Of a stretch of DNA of 17,540 bases, positions 7,442 through 15,857 are shown piece by piece. The notes beneath the pieces are model-generated. The model searched no databases. It had not been told where the DNA came from and saw nothing but the letters and a program-made list of their open reading frames with translations. Every line of letters begins with the position of its first letter. Position 1 is the stretch's first letter. A program made the translations under genes and the position numbers. Source of the DNA: JBEKIK01 sp050013075 (GTDB lineage: Bacteria > Planctomycetota > Planctomycetia > Pirellulales > Thermoguttaceae); assembly GCA_050013075.1 (NCBI GenBank), contig JBEKFZ010000086.1:1-17540 (forward strand), written 5' to 3'.

Positions 7442-7789
7442 GTGAAACTTGTCGTTGCCGTCATCCAGCCCACCAAACTCAGCGCCGTGCGCGAGGCCTT
7501 GGAGAAAATCGAGGTGACGCGGATGACAATCACCGACGCCCAAGGTTTCGGCCGGCAACGCGGCCGGACCGAAATGTACCGCGGTCACGAGTATACTACA
7601 AAACTACTGCGCAAGGCGGTGCTGGAAATTATCGTCAACGACGATTTCTTGGAGCGGACGGTCAACACGATTATCAACGTTGCTCGAACCGGCCCCGAAG
7701 GCAACATCGGCGACGGCAAAATCTTCATCCTTCCCGCCGATCAGGCGATCCAAATCATCGACGGCGCCCGCGGACCCGGCGCGGTGTAA
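7442..7789 (+). CDS. glnB: PII nitrogen regulatory protein (GlnB/GlnK family) with variant C-terminus
   Basis: The 115-residue trimeric signal protein belongs to a family that binds ATP, ADP and 2-oxoglutarate to report carbon/nitrogen and energy status. It starts at GTG (KLVVAVIQPTKL), with AAGGAA at 7429-7434 seven bases upstream. The open frame extends to an upstream GTG at 7418, but those eight residues are not PII-like. The T-loop has the GFGRQRGRTEMYRG signature, with the uridylylation tyrosine at Y51 and a second tyrosine at Y46. The C-terminal signature ARTGPEGNIGDGKIF is present with a three-residue insertion relative to AQTGKIGDGKIF. The usual RIRTGE tail that supplies two ATP-phosphate-binding arginines (R101 and R103 of E. 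coli GlnB) is replaced by QIIDGARGPGAV. No amtB or glnA is adjacent; a repeat array follows. Confidence 0.93.
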   Translation: MKLVVAVIQPTKLSAVREALEKIEVTRMTITDAQGFGRQRGRTEMYRGHEYTTKLLRKAVLEIIVNDDFLERTVNTIINVARTGPEGNIGDGKIFILPADQAIQIIDGARGPGAV

Positions 7790-7798
7790 CGATAAATA

Positions 7799-7988
7799 CA
7801 CCCAAAGCAGAGCCCACCCAAAGCAGAGCCGGACCAAAGCAGAGCCGGACCGTGTCGGTCCGGTGAATTCGCGGTAAAACAGGGACTTACCGGGCCGACA
7901 CGGCCCGGCTCTGATAAACGGCCGAAAAAAACGGCCCGGCTCTGATAAACGGCCGAAAACACGGCCCAAGACCGAAAAACGCGCGAAA
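7799..7988. repeat. Repeat block after the PII gene: CAGAGCC units, paired hairpins and 31-bp tandem units
   Basis: Three direct CCAAAGCAGAGCC units with about 16-18 bp period run from 7799 to 7848. Then 7840-7864 and 7889-7913 form a 25-bp inverted repeat with two mismatches. Each arm is itself a hairpin: GGACCG-TGT-CGGTCC at 7847-7861 and GGGCCG-ACA-CGGCCC at 7892-7906, so the two mismatches compensate each other. A 29-bp unit beginning ACGGCCCGGCTCTG is repeated at 7900-7928 and 7931-7959, with a degenerate third copy to about 7988. The block fills the convergent gap between the PII gene and the membrane-protein gene and could serve as a bidirectional transcription barrier. Open frames that cross it are repeat artefacts. 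Confidence 0.8.
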
Positions 7989-8025
7989 TGCACGGGAAAT
8001 ATCCCGAGAAATTATTTTATCATTC

Positions 8026-9396
8026 CTATGGCGATGTCGCGTCCGTCGGATTATCTGTCCGTGGTTTTGCGTCCGGCTCAACCGCGGAACTGTCTTCCGA
8101 TACCACCGGCGCCCCATGCTCATCGGTCACGATTTTAGGCAGGGCGAAGGTTTTTTCGCCCTCATCGGCGTCAAGGAACACTTCATCCATTTCGGTGGCG
8201 TCCACCGTGCGGCGCAACAAGAAGTAAATCGCCACGGAAGCGGTCCAGAAGTAGGAGAACAGATAACTCACGGCCAGCAGTTTCACGCAACCCGTCCATA
8301 GGTGGATCAACCATGCTCCGGCCCCTCCTATAGCGCCAATATCACCGCGCTGCATGACGGCATTGATCTGAGCGTCGCCGGCGCCCCAACTTGCCGACCA
8401 GTAAGTCATCCAAATAATGCCGGAAGCGAAGTTCTGCACCAGGAGCCACCCCAGCCAACCGAAAACGGCCGCCACTATGGCGTAGAACAGATAATGCAAG
8501 GGCCGTTGAAAAACATAGGCGTAAGAACGGCTCAGGGCGTCGAAACTATCGGTCCCTTCGGTGCTGATGGTTCCCCACATCAACGGCCAGCCGAAGAACA
8601 GCCCCATGAGCAAAAGCGTCATGATTAATCCGGCAATCAGCAGCAACGGCCAGATAAGGGCCACTAAAAAAACTCCCAAGCCCAGGTACATGATGAATCC
8701 CAATACCAGAACCGGCAATGCCGCCAGCGTCACGCCCACAAGGGGCATTATTGGCGCGGAAAAATAGGCCACATATTTCGTGCAGGCATGTCGCAAGGCA
8801 GAGCTCCAACTTACTCGCTCGCTGGTGGCCAATTGCACCGAGGCGATGCGGCATATTGCCGCGCCAAAAAACGCCCACGTCGCCAACGACCATAATCCGC
8901 AAAATATCAGACAGATCACCTTTTTCAGATTGACCTCTTGAGCAAGCCCTTCACGCAGCGGCTGATTTAAAAACTTGAAGGGATAGAACACGGGATCGAC
9001 GTATTGAGTTGATTTTTCACGCAGTTGTTGATTTAATAATTTGGAGGGATCAGATACCGAACCGCCGGGCTGCACGTCGGAGTTTAACGATGACGATATG
9101 CTCGGTTGATGCGACGAGGTCAAAAAACTCGGTTTATCAGGGACAAAGACAGTAATCTCTTTCCACGGCGAATCGACAAATGGCCTTAACCAGGCGGTTG
9201 AGGCCATTTCATTTTCCGTTACGGAAAATATCCTCCCCAGAAAACTCCAGCCGATTATGGTGATCAAGATGGCCGCCGCGGCCATCAACAGAGCGCGAAC
9301 TCCGATCGCCAGCCGAAATGTACGAAAAATGCACAGCCAGGGACAGATATCCGACCAGGCCACCGCCCGGATGTTGCCGCCGTTTTGTTCCAACAT
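8026..9396 (-). CDS. Polytopic membrane protein of unknown function
   Basis: This 456-residue protein has about six to eight transmembrane segments (near residues 33-54, 158-182, 213-272 as two or three passes, 300-328 and 363-395). A polar extracytoplasmic or cytoplasmic stretch at about 60-155 separates the first and second helices, and an acidic Asp/Pro/Thr tail runs from 400 to 456. The central loop WGTISTEGTDSFDALSRSY followed by VFQRPLHYLFY looks conserved-type, but I cannot assign a family. The polar stretch contains a duplicated segment: KLLNQQLRE at 119-127 and KFLNQPLRE at 141-149. On the minus strand GAGGAGGA precedes the ATG at a normal distance. It lies 84 bp downstream of yacG on the same strand and may be co-transcribed. 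Confidence 0.8.
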   Translation of the reverse strand: MLEQNGGNIRAVAWSDICPWLCIFRTFRLAIGVRALLMAAAAILITIIGWSFLGRIFSVTENEMASTAWLRPFVDSPWKEITVFVPDKPSFLTSSHQPSISSSLNSDVQPGGSVSDPSKLLNQQLREKSTQYVDPVFYPFKFLNQPLREGLAQEVNLKKVICLIFCGLWSLATWAFFGAAICRIASVQLATSERVSWSSALRHACTKYVAYFSAPIMPLVGVTLAALPVLVLGFIMYLGLGVFLVALIWPLLLIAGLIMTLLLMGLFFGWPLMWGTISTEGTDSFDALSRSYAYVFQRPLHYLFYAIVAAVFGWLGWLLVQNFASGIIWMTYWSASWGAGDAQINAVMQRGDIGAIGGAGAWLIHLWTGCVKLLAVSYLFSYFWTASVAIYFLLRRTVDATEMDEVFLDADEGEKTFALPKIVTDEHGAPVVSEDSSAVEPDAKPRTDNPTDATSP

Positions 9397-9480
9397 GGCA
9401 AAAGTCCTCCTCTATTGGTGTCCATGAATACCCGATAACCGGGCATTATACGGAATGCCGTTGGTTACGCAAGCATGTAT

Positions 9481-9660
9481 TTAGATCTCTTCCGGATTTA
9501 GATCCTCGTTTTTTTCAGACGATTTGTAATCCAACCCATACCGCTCATCGAGCCAACGTCCTAAATCAATCAGCCGGCATCGTTGGCTGCAGAACGGCAG
9601 TGCCGTGCTCTGGTTGGAATCAAACGTTCTTTCACAGATTGGGCAACGAAGGCTAGACAT
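9481..9660 (-). CDS. yacG: Zinc-finger DNA gyrase inhibitor YacG
   Basis: The 59-residue zinc protein belongs to the YacG (DUF329) family, whose E. coli member binds GyrB and inhibits gyrase. Zinc ligands C6, C9, C24 and C28 lie in CPIC and PFCSQRC, followed by the diagnostic RLIDLGRWLDERY. Length is typical. A GTG four codons upstream (9672) is possible, but the ATG at 9660 places the first cysteine at the usual distance from the start. The tail is acidic. In many bacteria yacG accompanies coaE; here its neighbour is the unknown membrane protein downstream. Family assignment is firm; a gyrase-inhibitor role in this organism is by homology. Confidence 0.9.
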   Translation of the reverse strand: MSSLRCPICERTFDSNQSTALPFCSQRCRLIDLGRWLDERYGLDYKSSEKNEDLNPEEI

Positions 9661-9758
9661 TATCTCTATCACGGAATATGACTAACCATATTATATGCAA
9701 TGCGGCAAATAGGGCGATTTGGGCAATATATTGATCGAGAATAACGAGATAATTGCTC

Positions 9759-9787
9759 TTGACCCCTCCAACCGGGTTTGGTATTGA
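9759..9787 (+). promoter_or_regulatory. Candidate promoter for the DUF6268 operon
   Basis: TTGACC at 9759-9764 and TATTGA at 9782-9787 are separated by 17 bp, about 120 bp before the GTG start at 9907. The -35 is five of six to consensus and the -10 is weak. The rest of 9661-9906 shows no gene; a short ATCCC/GGGAT hairpin lies near 9826-9845. Confidence 0.3.
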
Positions 9788-9906
9788 AAACCTCCCTAAT
9801 TATATCAAGTCTTTTCCCTATAAAAAATCCCTGATTGGAACGGGATGCGATTCCATCTTTTCTTTGTAAATCGGGACAAAACGCCCATAAATACGGGAGT
9901 AATACC

Positions 9907-11286
9907 GTGTCCCTAATAGTCCGGTCACTGTCCTTTCTGATGATAATGCCGGTGCTTCTATGGACCGTGCCCGCATCGGCACAGCGAATTCAATTTCCCA
10001 CGGCTGTTGCACAGGCGGATACGGGAACGACCAATACCAGCCCGAACCTGCTCACCCCCCCATCTTCATCGACTTATCAATCGCCGACGGCAACTTATCC
10101 TCCCTCGTCTACATACACCGCGCCTACGTCTACCTACCAATCGCCGAATCCTTATACCCAGCCTTCGCAGGGTTATACTCAACCAGCACAAGGATATCCG
10201 CAGCAGACGCCCGGATATGGTCAAACAACGCCTGGATATGGTCAGTCGGCGCCAGGGTATGTGCCACAGGGAAGCTATAATTATACTCCTCCCGCATCCC
10301 CGTCGCAGTTGCCGCCTGCCGGAAGCGCAACCGCGCCAGGCGCAGCGGTCGGAGGCGTTCAAGCGCCTGGAACCTGGGATCCTTATGCCGCGCCTTGCCC
10401 AAGTTCCACACCCACGCCGTTGTTGCAGCAGGACCCTTATTTTCAATATGGACAACCTGCCGTGCCCGCCATGGCCATGACCAAGGCATTGCAGGAAATT
10501 CGCCTCGATTATCACTGGTTTGCCGGTCATGGCGTGCAAGAGCTGGGCATTAACGACGTCGAGCTTAATGCCAAGTTTGCCGTTCCATTTTACAATATCG
10601 AGACGCCGTTTTTGATTACGCCGGGCTTTGCCGTGCATTATTGGGAAGGGCCGGTGTCGGTCGATCCAAACCCGGTCGAATTGCCGCCACGAACCTACGA
10701 CGCCTACTTAGATGCCGCCTGGAATCCGCAAGTTCTGCCTTGGCTGGGCGGCGAATTGTCGTTCCGCATAGGTTTGTACGACGATTTTGTGAGAAAAATC
10801 ACCACCAACAGCATACGTTACACCGGCACGGGCTTGGGAGTAGTATCTCTATCGCCGAATGTCAAGTTAAAGGCCGGGGTAATGTATCTCGACCGGAATT
10901 ATATCAAGCTTCTTCCTTCCGGCGGTATTGTGTGGACGCCCAACCCCGACTGGTATTTCAACATCCTTTTCCCTAATCCCAAGATTGGCAAGCGATTGAC
11001 AAACACCGGCGGCACGGAATGGTGGTTATATTTCTCCGGCGATTACGGCGGCGGAGCCTGGCAGATCACTCAGCAAGATCCGGTCACCATGAATAAGTAT
11101 TACAACAATTTCGATTACAACGACATCCGCATTGCCGTGGGTTTGGAATTCAAGACATATCGCAACTTCACCGGCCTGTTCGAGGTGGGCGGCGCTTTCT
11201 CTAGAGAACTTCGCTATCGCGATCTTGGTCTCCCAAATTATTTTCCAAATAATACAGTCTTTCTCCGCGGCGGATTGGCGTATTAA
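9907..11286 (+). CDS. DUF6268-type secreted, probable outer-membrane beta-barrel protein (copy 1)
   Basis: The start is GTG, with GGGAG at 9895-9899 seven bases upstream; the frame is open to a TTG at 9835, but the GTG sits directly before the signal peptide. The 459-residue product begins with a Sec signal peptide (SLIVRSLSFLMIMPVLLWTVPASAQ, cleavage likely after ASAQ at about 26; written here only as landmark). Residues about 35-190 are Pro/Tyr/Gln/Ser/Thr-rich with repeated GY(G/T)Q and TYQSP units. The rest has alternating amphipathic strands and ends in LRGGLAY, an aromatic C-terminus like outer-membrane barrels. Conserved pieces FLITPGFAVHYW and GGIVWTPNPDWYFNILFP recur in the next gene. 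I recognise the family as DUF6268-like from memory; function is unknown. It is 53 bp from its paralog. Confidence 0.75.
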   Translation: MSLIVRSLSFLMIMPVLLWTVPASAQRIQFPTAVAQADTGTTNTSPNLLTPPSSSTYQSPTATYPPSSTYTAPTSTYQSPNPYTQPSQGYTQPAQGYPQQTPGYGQTTPGYGQSAPGYVPQGSYNYTPPASPSQLPPAGSATAPGAAVGGVQAPGTWDPYAAPCPSSTPTPLLQQDPYFQYGQPAVPAMAMTKALQEIRLDYHWFAGHGVQELGINDVELNAKFAVPFYNIETPFLITPGFAVHYWEGPVSVDPNPVELPPRTYDAYLDAAWNPQVLPWLGGELSFRIGLYDDFVRKITTNSIRYTGTGLGVVSLSPNVKLKAGVMYLDRNYIKLLPSGGIVWTPNPDWYFNILFPNPKIGKRLTNTGGTEWWLYFSGDYGGGAWQITQQDPVTMNKYYNNFDYNDIRIAVGLEFKTYRNFTGLFEVGGAFSRELRYRDLGLPNYFPNNTVFLRGGLAY

Positions 11287-11339
11287 TTAAAGATAATGGG
11301 TTAGAGACTAGGGGCGAGGGTGAAGGCGAATGCGGAATC

Positions 11340-12458
<1,119 letters not shown>

Positions 12459-12469
12459 CCTGAAAAAAT

Positions 12470-13522
12470 ATGACATATTCATATTTGCCGCTTCAACTTG
12501 GGCCGCTGCGGATCGACTTTCCCGTAATCCAGGCGGCGTTGAGCGGATATAGCGATTGGCCGATGCGGGTAATCGCCAGGCGATTGGGTGCGCCGTATAC
12601 GATCTGCGAGGTCATGCTCGACCGGTTTATTCTCAACGTAACCAAGGGCAACAAGGCAAAACGCTTTTTGCGAGTTACCGACGAAGAACATCCATGCGGG
12701 GCACAATTGATGGGCGCGGCGCCGGAGCAATTTCCGCAAGCGGCGTTAAAACTGGTCGAGGCCGGTTTCGACGCGATTGATTTGAACTTTGCCTGCCCTG
12801 TAAAAAAAGTGCTGGGCCGATGCCGGGGCGGTTATTTGTTGAGCCGTCCCGATATCGCCCTGGAGATCGTGGCCCGGGTGCGAGATGTGTTGCCCGGTAG
12901 CATACCGCTTACCGTGAAAATGCGCTGCGGAACTGACGATAGCCCGCAAAGCTGCGATAGTTTTTTTGAGATCTTTGACGGCGCATATCGGCTTGGCGCG
13001 GCGGCGATTACCGTTCACGGCCGAACCGTCCGCCAACGCTACGAAGGCCGTAGTTCATGGCAGTTCATCCGCGAAGTAAAGCAGCGCGCAGGCAAGCGGG
13101 TCGTTATCGGCAGCGGCGATTTGTTCACCGCGCAAGATTGTCTTGACATGTTCGCCCAGACCGGCGTGGACGGCGTATCGGTTGCCCGGGGCGCTATCGG
13201 GAATCCCTGGATTTTCCAGCAAATCCGGGTTTTGGCCGAGGGGCGCGAAATATCCCCGCCCGGTTTGCACCAACAACGCGAGGTGATTGCCGAACACTAT
13301 CGCCTAAGCGGGGAAATATACGGAGCAAAACGTTGCTGCGCCCTGATGCGTAAGTTCGGCATCAAGTATTCCCGATTGCATCCGCAGGCGAAAAAAGTTC
13401 GCGAGGCCTTTATCGCCGTAAAAGAACCCGACGACTGGCAAGGAGTTTTGGAAAAATGGTACGCCCAAGACCTGCCGGGCGTTTGGCCCGCTACGGTCGA
13501 TGAAACGTATTATTCGCAATAA
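12470..13522 (+). CDS. dusB: tRNA-dihydrouridine synthase (Dus family)
   Basis: The 350-residue FMN enzyme belongs to the Dus family, which reduces uridines in the tRNA D-loop to dihydrouridine with NAD(P)H. The FMN-barrel start IQAALSGYSDWPMR corresponds to the usual APMAGVTDxPFR. QLMGAAPEQF, then LNFACPVKKV with the catalytic Cys at C109, LTVKMRCG, ITVHGRT-x-RQRYEG and the phosphate-binding IGSGDLFTAQD and GVSVARGAIGNPWIF follow in order. After the catalytic Cys the common GAGAALL is replaced by RCRGGYLL, an unusual variant. The C-terminal helical region (to residue 350) is of DusB-like length, so the symbol is by similarity. It starts 11 bp after the DUF6268 gene without a clear Shine-Dalgarno sequence, which suggests translational coupling. 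The stop codon lies in a 28-bp direct repeat. Confidence 0.88.
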   Translation: MTYSYLPLQLGPLRIDFPVIQAALSGYSDWPMRVIARRLGAPYTICEVMLDRFILNVTKGNKAKRFLRVTDEEHPCGAQLMGAAPEQFPQAALKLVEAGFDAIDLNFACPVKKVLGRCRGGYLLSRPDIALEIVARVRDVLPGSIPLTVKMRCGTDDSPQSCDSFFEIFDGAYRLGAAAITVHGRTVRQRYEGRSSWQFIREVKQRAGKRVVIGSGDLFTAQDCLDMFAQTGVDGVSVARGAIGNPWIFQQIRVLAEGREISPPGLHQQREVIAEHYRLSGEIYGAKRCCALMRKFGIKYSRLHPQAKKVREAFIAVKEPDDWQGVLEKWYAQDLPGVWPATVDETYYSQ

Positions 13523-13638
13523 TTTTCTTAATTTTCCAGTCGTAGGGTGCGTGAAACGCACCAATGAAAGAGGCAACAATTTTTGGTGCGTTTCACGCAC
13601 CCTACTTGGCTATTCGCAATAATGTCGTTGATTTTCCA
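13511..13638. repeat. 28-bp direct repeats flanking a 64-bp palindromic element
   Basis: The direct repeats 13511-13538 and 13611-13638 share 24 of 28 bases and are exactly 100 bp apart. The left copy contains the dusB stop codon. The right copy contains the queG stop codon and last codons. Between them, 13542-13562 and 13585-13605 are perfect 21-bp inverted repeats (GTGCGTGAAACGCACC type) around a 22-bp centre. A degenerate copy of the palindrome lies at 15652-15707. The hairpin may terminate both convergent genes. Confidence 0.85.
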
Positions 13639-14557
13639 AGACCACGGCTGCGTTGCGCAACAGCCCGTCGAGTTTGATTCGCCAAAGCGGCGTATTGCGG
13701 AATCGCCGACAAAAACCGGCCTCATCCAGGGCGGACAACTCGGCAAGACGGACGGGATTCATTCCCGCTTGGGACTGGAAAGTTTTTTCACTGCTAGTCG
13801 GCGTGCCGCGGTTCCAGGGACAAGCCTCTTGACAGGCGTCGCAGCCGAACAATCGATCGCCGCAGGCCTGACGCAGTTCCAGGGGAATTGGACCGTGCGA
13901 CTCAATAGTCAAGTAGCTTATACACTTTCGCGCGTCGAGACGGTATGGGGCTTCCAATGCGCCCGTCGGACAGGCATCGAGACACGCCCGGCAAGCACCG
14001 CAGCTACTCACCAATGCCGGTTCATCGAATTGCAGTTTTTCGGTAGTCAATAAAGCGGCCAGAAAAATCCAACTTCCAAACCGTTCATTTATCAACAGGG
14101 TGTTCTTTCCGATCCAGCCGAATCCGGCCCGCCGGGCAAATGCGCGTTCCAGAAGCGGGGCCGTATCGACCACGCCGCGAATGCCGCAATGCGGAACCAG
14201 TCGGCAATGAAAATCGGCTAACTCCCGCAATCGCCGGCGGATTACATCGTGATAATCGCCTCCCCAGGCATAACGCGAGACCGTTGCTTGTTCGGGTCCG
14301 GCGGAGGCGGGTTCGGCTGTCCGATAGTTTACGCCCAACATGAGGATGCTTTTAACGCCGTGAAGGATCAAACCGGGATCACGGTATGCATCCATCCGCC
14401 GGGAAAAAAAACGCATTTCACCGTCCAATCCGTCGGCCAACCATTTTTCCAAGTGTTCGATCTCAGGCGGAGTCACGGCAGGAGTTGCGCCCACAAGATC
14501 AAAACCCAATAGCCGGGCCTTTTCCTTCAATGCGATGGTCAACCAGTGGGCGTCCAT
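13610..14557 (-). CDS. queG: Epoxyqueuosine reductase QueG
   Basis: The 315-residue cobalamin-dependent iron-sulfur enzyme catalyses the last step of queuosine synthesis, reducing epoxyqueuosine to queuosine at tRNA position 34. An N-terminal DUF1730 domain (about 55-135) carries the catalytic Asp in VVDTAPLLERAFA (D131), then RRAGFGWIGKN. Two 4Fe-4S motifs follow: CGACRACLDACPTGAL (C186, C189, C192, C196) and CDACQEACPWN (C239, C242, C246), with C212 in the KCISYLTIE segment. Longer homologs (about 380 residues) have a C-terminal HEAT-like extension that is absent here; shorter family members of about this length exist. The last residues lie in the 28-bp direct repeat. No Shine-Dalgarno precedes the ATG. 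It is convergent with the dus gene; no other queuosine genes are in the window. Confidence 0.93.
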   Translation of the reverse strand: MDAHWLTIALKEKARLLGFDLVGATPAVTPPEIEHLEKWLADGLDGEMRFFSRRMDAYRDPGLILHGVKSILMLGVNYRTAEPASAGPEQATVSRYAWGGDYHDVIRRRLRELADFHCRLVPHCGIRGVVDTAPLLERAFARRAGFGWIGKNTLLINERFGSWIFLAALLTTEKLQFDEPALVSSCGACRACLDACPTGALEAPYRLDARKCISYLTIESHGPIPLELRQACGDRLFGCDACQEACPWNRGTPTSSEKTFQSQAGMNPVRLAELSALDEAGFCRRFRNTPLWRIKLDGLLRNAAVVLENQRHYCE

Positions 14558-14574
14558 TGACGTGATAGATACTT

Positions 14575-14601
14575 TTGAATTGCGTGATGATATCTTATAA
14601 T
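14575..14601 (+). promoter_or_regulatory. Candidate promoter for the small lipoprotein gene
   Basis: A perfect TATAAT at 14596-14601 follows TTGAAT at 14575-14580 with a 15-bp spacer, slightly short. It lies about 58 bp before the ATG at 14659, in the divergent gap with queG. Confidence 0.4.
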
Positions 14602-14658
14602 TAACGAAATAGGATTTAAAAATAATTCTATCAAATCTTTCTGCCAGGTGTATTTTTT

Positions 14659-14967
14659 ATGCGTTGGTTACTCGGTTTATTGTTTGGTTTGTTGATCGCC
14701 CTGACAGTGATCGGTTGCGGACCGGCGGTATCCAGCAAGGACATGGGCACGATTATTTATGAAATTCCACGTGTCCAAGGGGCCGACAAGCCGTACGAAT
14801 TGCCCCAAATAATTACACCGCATAAAGAAGACGCCAACCCCAGTCTCGAAGATGAAAACAGCGCGGAAAGCAGCCAACATGAAGCCGAGAAAGCGGAAGA
14901 ACACAAGCAAATAATCCCGGATAACCCACAAAGCCCAAAACCGACTCCTGCACGCGCCCGGCCTTGA
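14659..14967 (+). CDS. Small predicted lipoprotein of unknown function
   Basis: The 102-residue product starts with a lipoprotein signal (MRWLLGLLFGLLIALTVIGC) whose lipobox is VIGC, with the acylated cysteine at residue 20. The mature part opens with GPAVSSKDMGTIIYEIPRVQGA and then becomes a charged Glu/Lys/Asp/His/Pro tail that looks disordered. It resembles small planctomycete lipoproteins by feel only; no family is recognised. AGGTG lies about nine bases upstream of the ATG. It stands alone between the divergent queG and the next same-strand gene 169 bp away. Confidence 0.7.
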   Translation: MRWLLGLLFGLLIALTVIGCGPAVSSKDMGTIIYEIPRVQGADKPYELPQIITPHKEDANPSLEDENSAESSQHEAEKAEEHKQIIPDNPQSPKPTPARARP

Positions 14968-15069
14968 AATTAAACCACGCCGCCACGCCGGACGACAGGA
15001 AATAGGTTATTTCTTTAATTAAACCACCCATTGGATGGTGCAAGAAGCAAAACCTTTTTATTTACCCTA

Positions 15070-15097
15070 TTGGAAAAAATTTTCTGGACAATAAAAT
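15070..15097 (+). promoter_or_regulatory. Candidate promoter for the Tyr-rich secreted protein
   Basis: TTGGAA at 15070-15075 and TAAAAT at 15092-15097 are separated by 16 bp, about 40 bp before the ATG at 15137. The inverted CCCTATT and AATAGGG (about 15065-15071 and 15095-15101) bracket it and could be an operator. Confidence 0.4.
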
Positions 15098-15136
15098 AGG
15101 GCAGATACAAAACCTGTCTCAAATGGGGTGAATACA

Positions 15137-15613
15137 ATGAAAACAAATATCATCTTCGGCTGCTTGCTGTGCCTTATTTTCTGCGATTTGGCCTTTGCGG
15201 GAGATTGGGGTTTTTATAGTCATTATGCACCTTGTAACTGGGGTTGCTATTATCAACCCACGTCATATTCGTCCGAGAACGTCCCATATTATGCTTTGCA
15301 TCCGCCGGTTTATTACAGTTATCCAGTAGCTAGAACTTACGGAGATAGTCCACTGCCGTATCCGCCCGGACTGTCGGCTTTACAGGCTTATTCCTCTTAT
15401 CCGCAGCCTCAAATGATTAAGAACGAATATGTGGAGGAAGCGACCCCACCTATGGATCAGCAATACCAAACTCATGAGCCATTGCGAATTTCCAACCCCT
15501 TTGTCGAGCAATCTAACAATGCCGCCATGTCAAAAGGCGTAAAATGGGAAGGCAAGAGAATGCTGAAACCCATGGTAATTTATCCGGCGGTTTATGCCAG
15601 GCTGACTAAGTAA
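15137..15613 (+). CDS. Secreted Tyr/Pro-rich protein of unknown function
   Basis: The 158-residue product has a Sec signal peptide (KTNIIFGCLLCLIFCDLAFA, cleavage likely at AFA/GDWG). Its mature N-terminal half is rich in Tyr and Pro: GFYSHYAPCNWGCYYQP, PYYALHPPVYYSYPVARTYG, then PYPPGLSALQAYSSYPQP. Two cysteines (in APCNWGCYY) could form a disulfide. The C-terminal half is polar. The ATG at 15137 is preferred over the GTG at 15128, because GGGGTG at 15125-15130 serves as a Shine-Dalgarno-like element and no signal-peptide residues would be lost. No domain is recognised. The Tyr/Pro bias recalls the linker of the first DUF6268 gene and suggests a surface or wall-associated role, which is inference. 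Confidence 0.7.
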   Translation: MKTNIIFGCLLCLIFCDLAFAGDWGFYSHYAPCNWGCYYQPTSYSSENVPYYALHPPVYYSYPVARTYGDSPLPYPPGLSALQAYSSYPQPQMIKNEYVEEATPPMDQQYQTHEPLRISNPFVEQSNNAAMSKGVKWEGKRMLKPMVIYPAVYARLTK

Positions 15614-15650
15614 CATTTTGTCCACAGCCCTCAGAGGTTGTGAATTTTTG

Positions 15651-15708
15651 TGGGGTGCGTGAAACGTACCGCAATCTGTAGGGGTTGGTGTGTTTCACGC
15701 ACTCTACA
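15651..15708. repeat. Degenerate copy of the GTGCGTGAAACGCACC palindromic element
   Basis: The arms at about 15652-15670 and 15687-15707 match the perfect arms at 13542-13605 with a few changes each, and pair with each other imperfectly. The element lies 38 bp after the Tyr-rich gene. The rest of the spacer to 15857 holds a small CTATC/GATAG hairpin near 15784-15803 followed by a T-run, possibly a weak terminator. Confidence 0.7.
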
Positions 15709-15857
15709 TATTCCGGGGTAATTCGATTCCCCTTTTTAACAAATTTAAAAAATCGCTCTGGACACAGCGTGAAAAGTCGGTAATCTATCAACCCCGCCGA
15801 TAGTGTTGTGCGCCTTTTTTGCCTTTATTCCTCTCAGGATGGAAAGGAGTCTGCCTG

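Noticed and set aside
7799..7960. Possible CRISPR array
   Set aside because: There are few units, they touch with almost no spacer sequence, units occur in both orientations, and no cas genes are nearby.
7604..7993. Minus-strand open frame of 129 residues over the PII gene and repeat block
   Set aside because: It reads the CAGAGCC/GGCTCTG repeats and antisense PII sequence. The repeated SEPGR/RAGP phrases are the DNA repeat read through, not a protein family.
10066..10638. 190-residue minus-strand open frame rich in Arg and Ile
   Set aside because: It is antisense to the first DUF6268-type gene. Its repetitive Arg/Ile pattern is the mirror of the Pro/Tyr/Gln repeats, and no start signal or family is seen.
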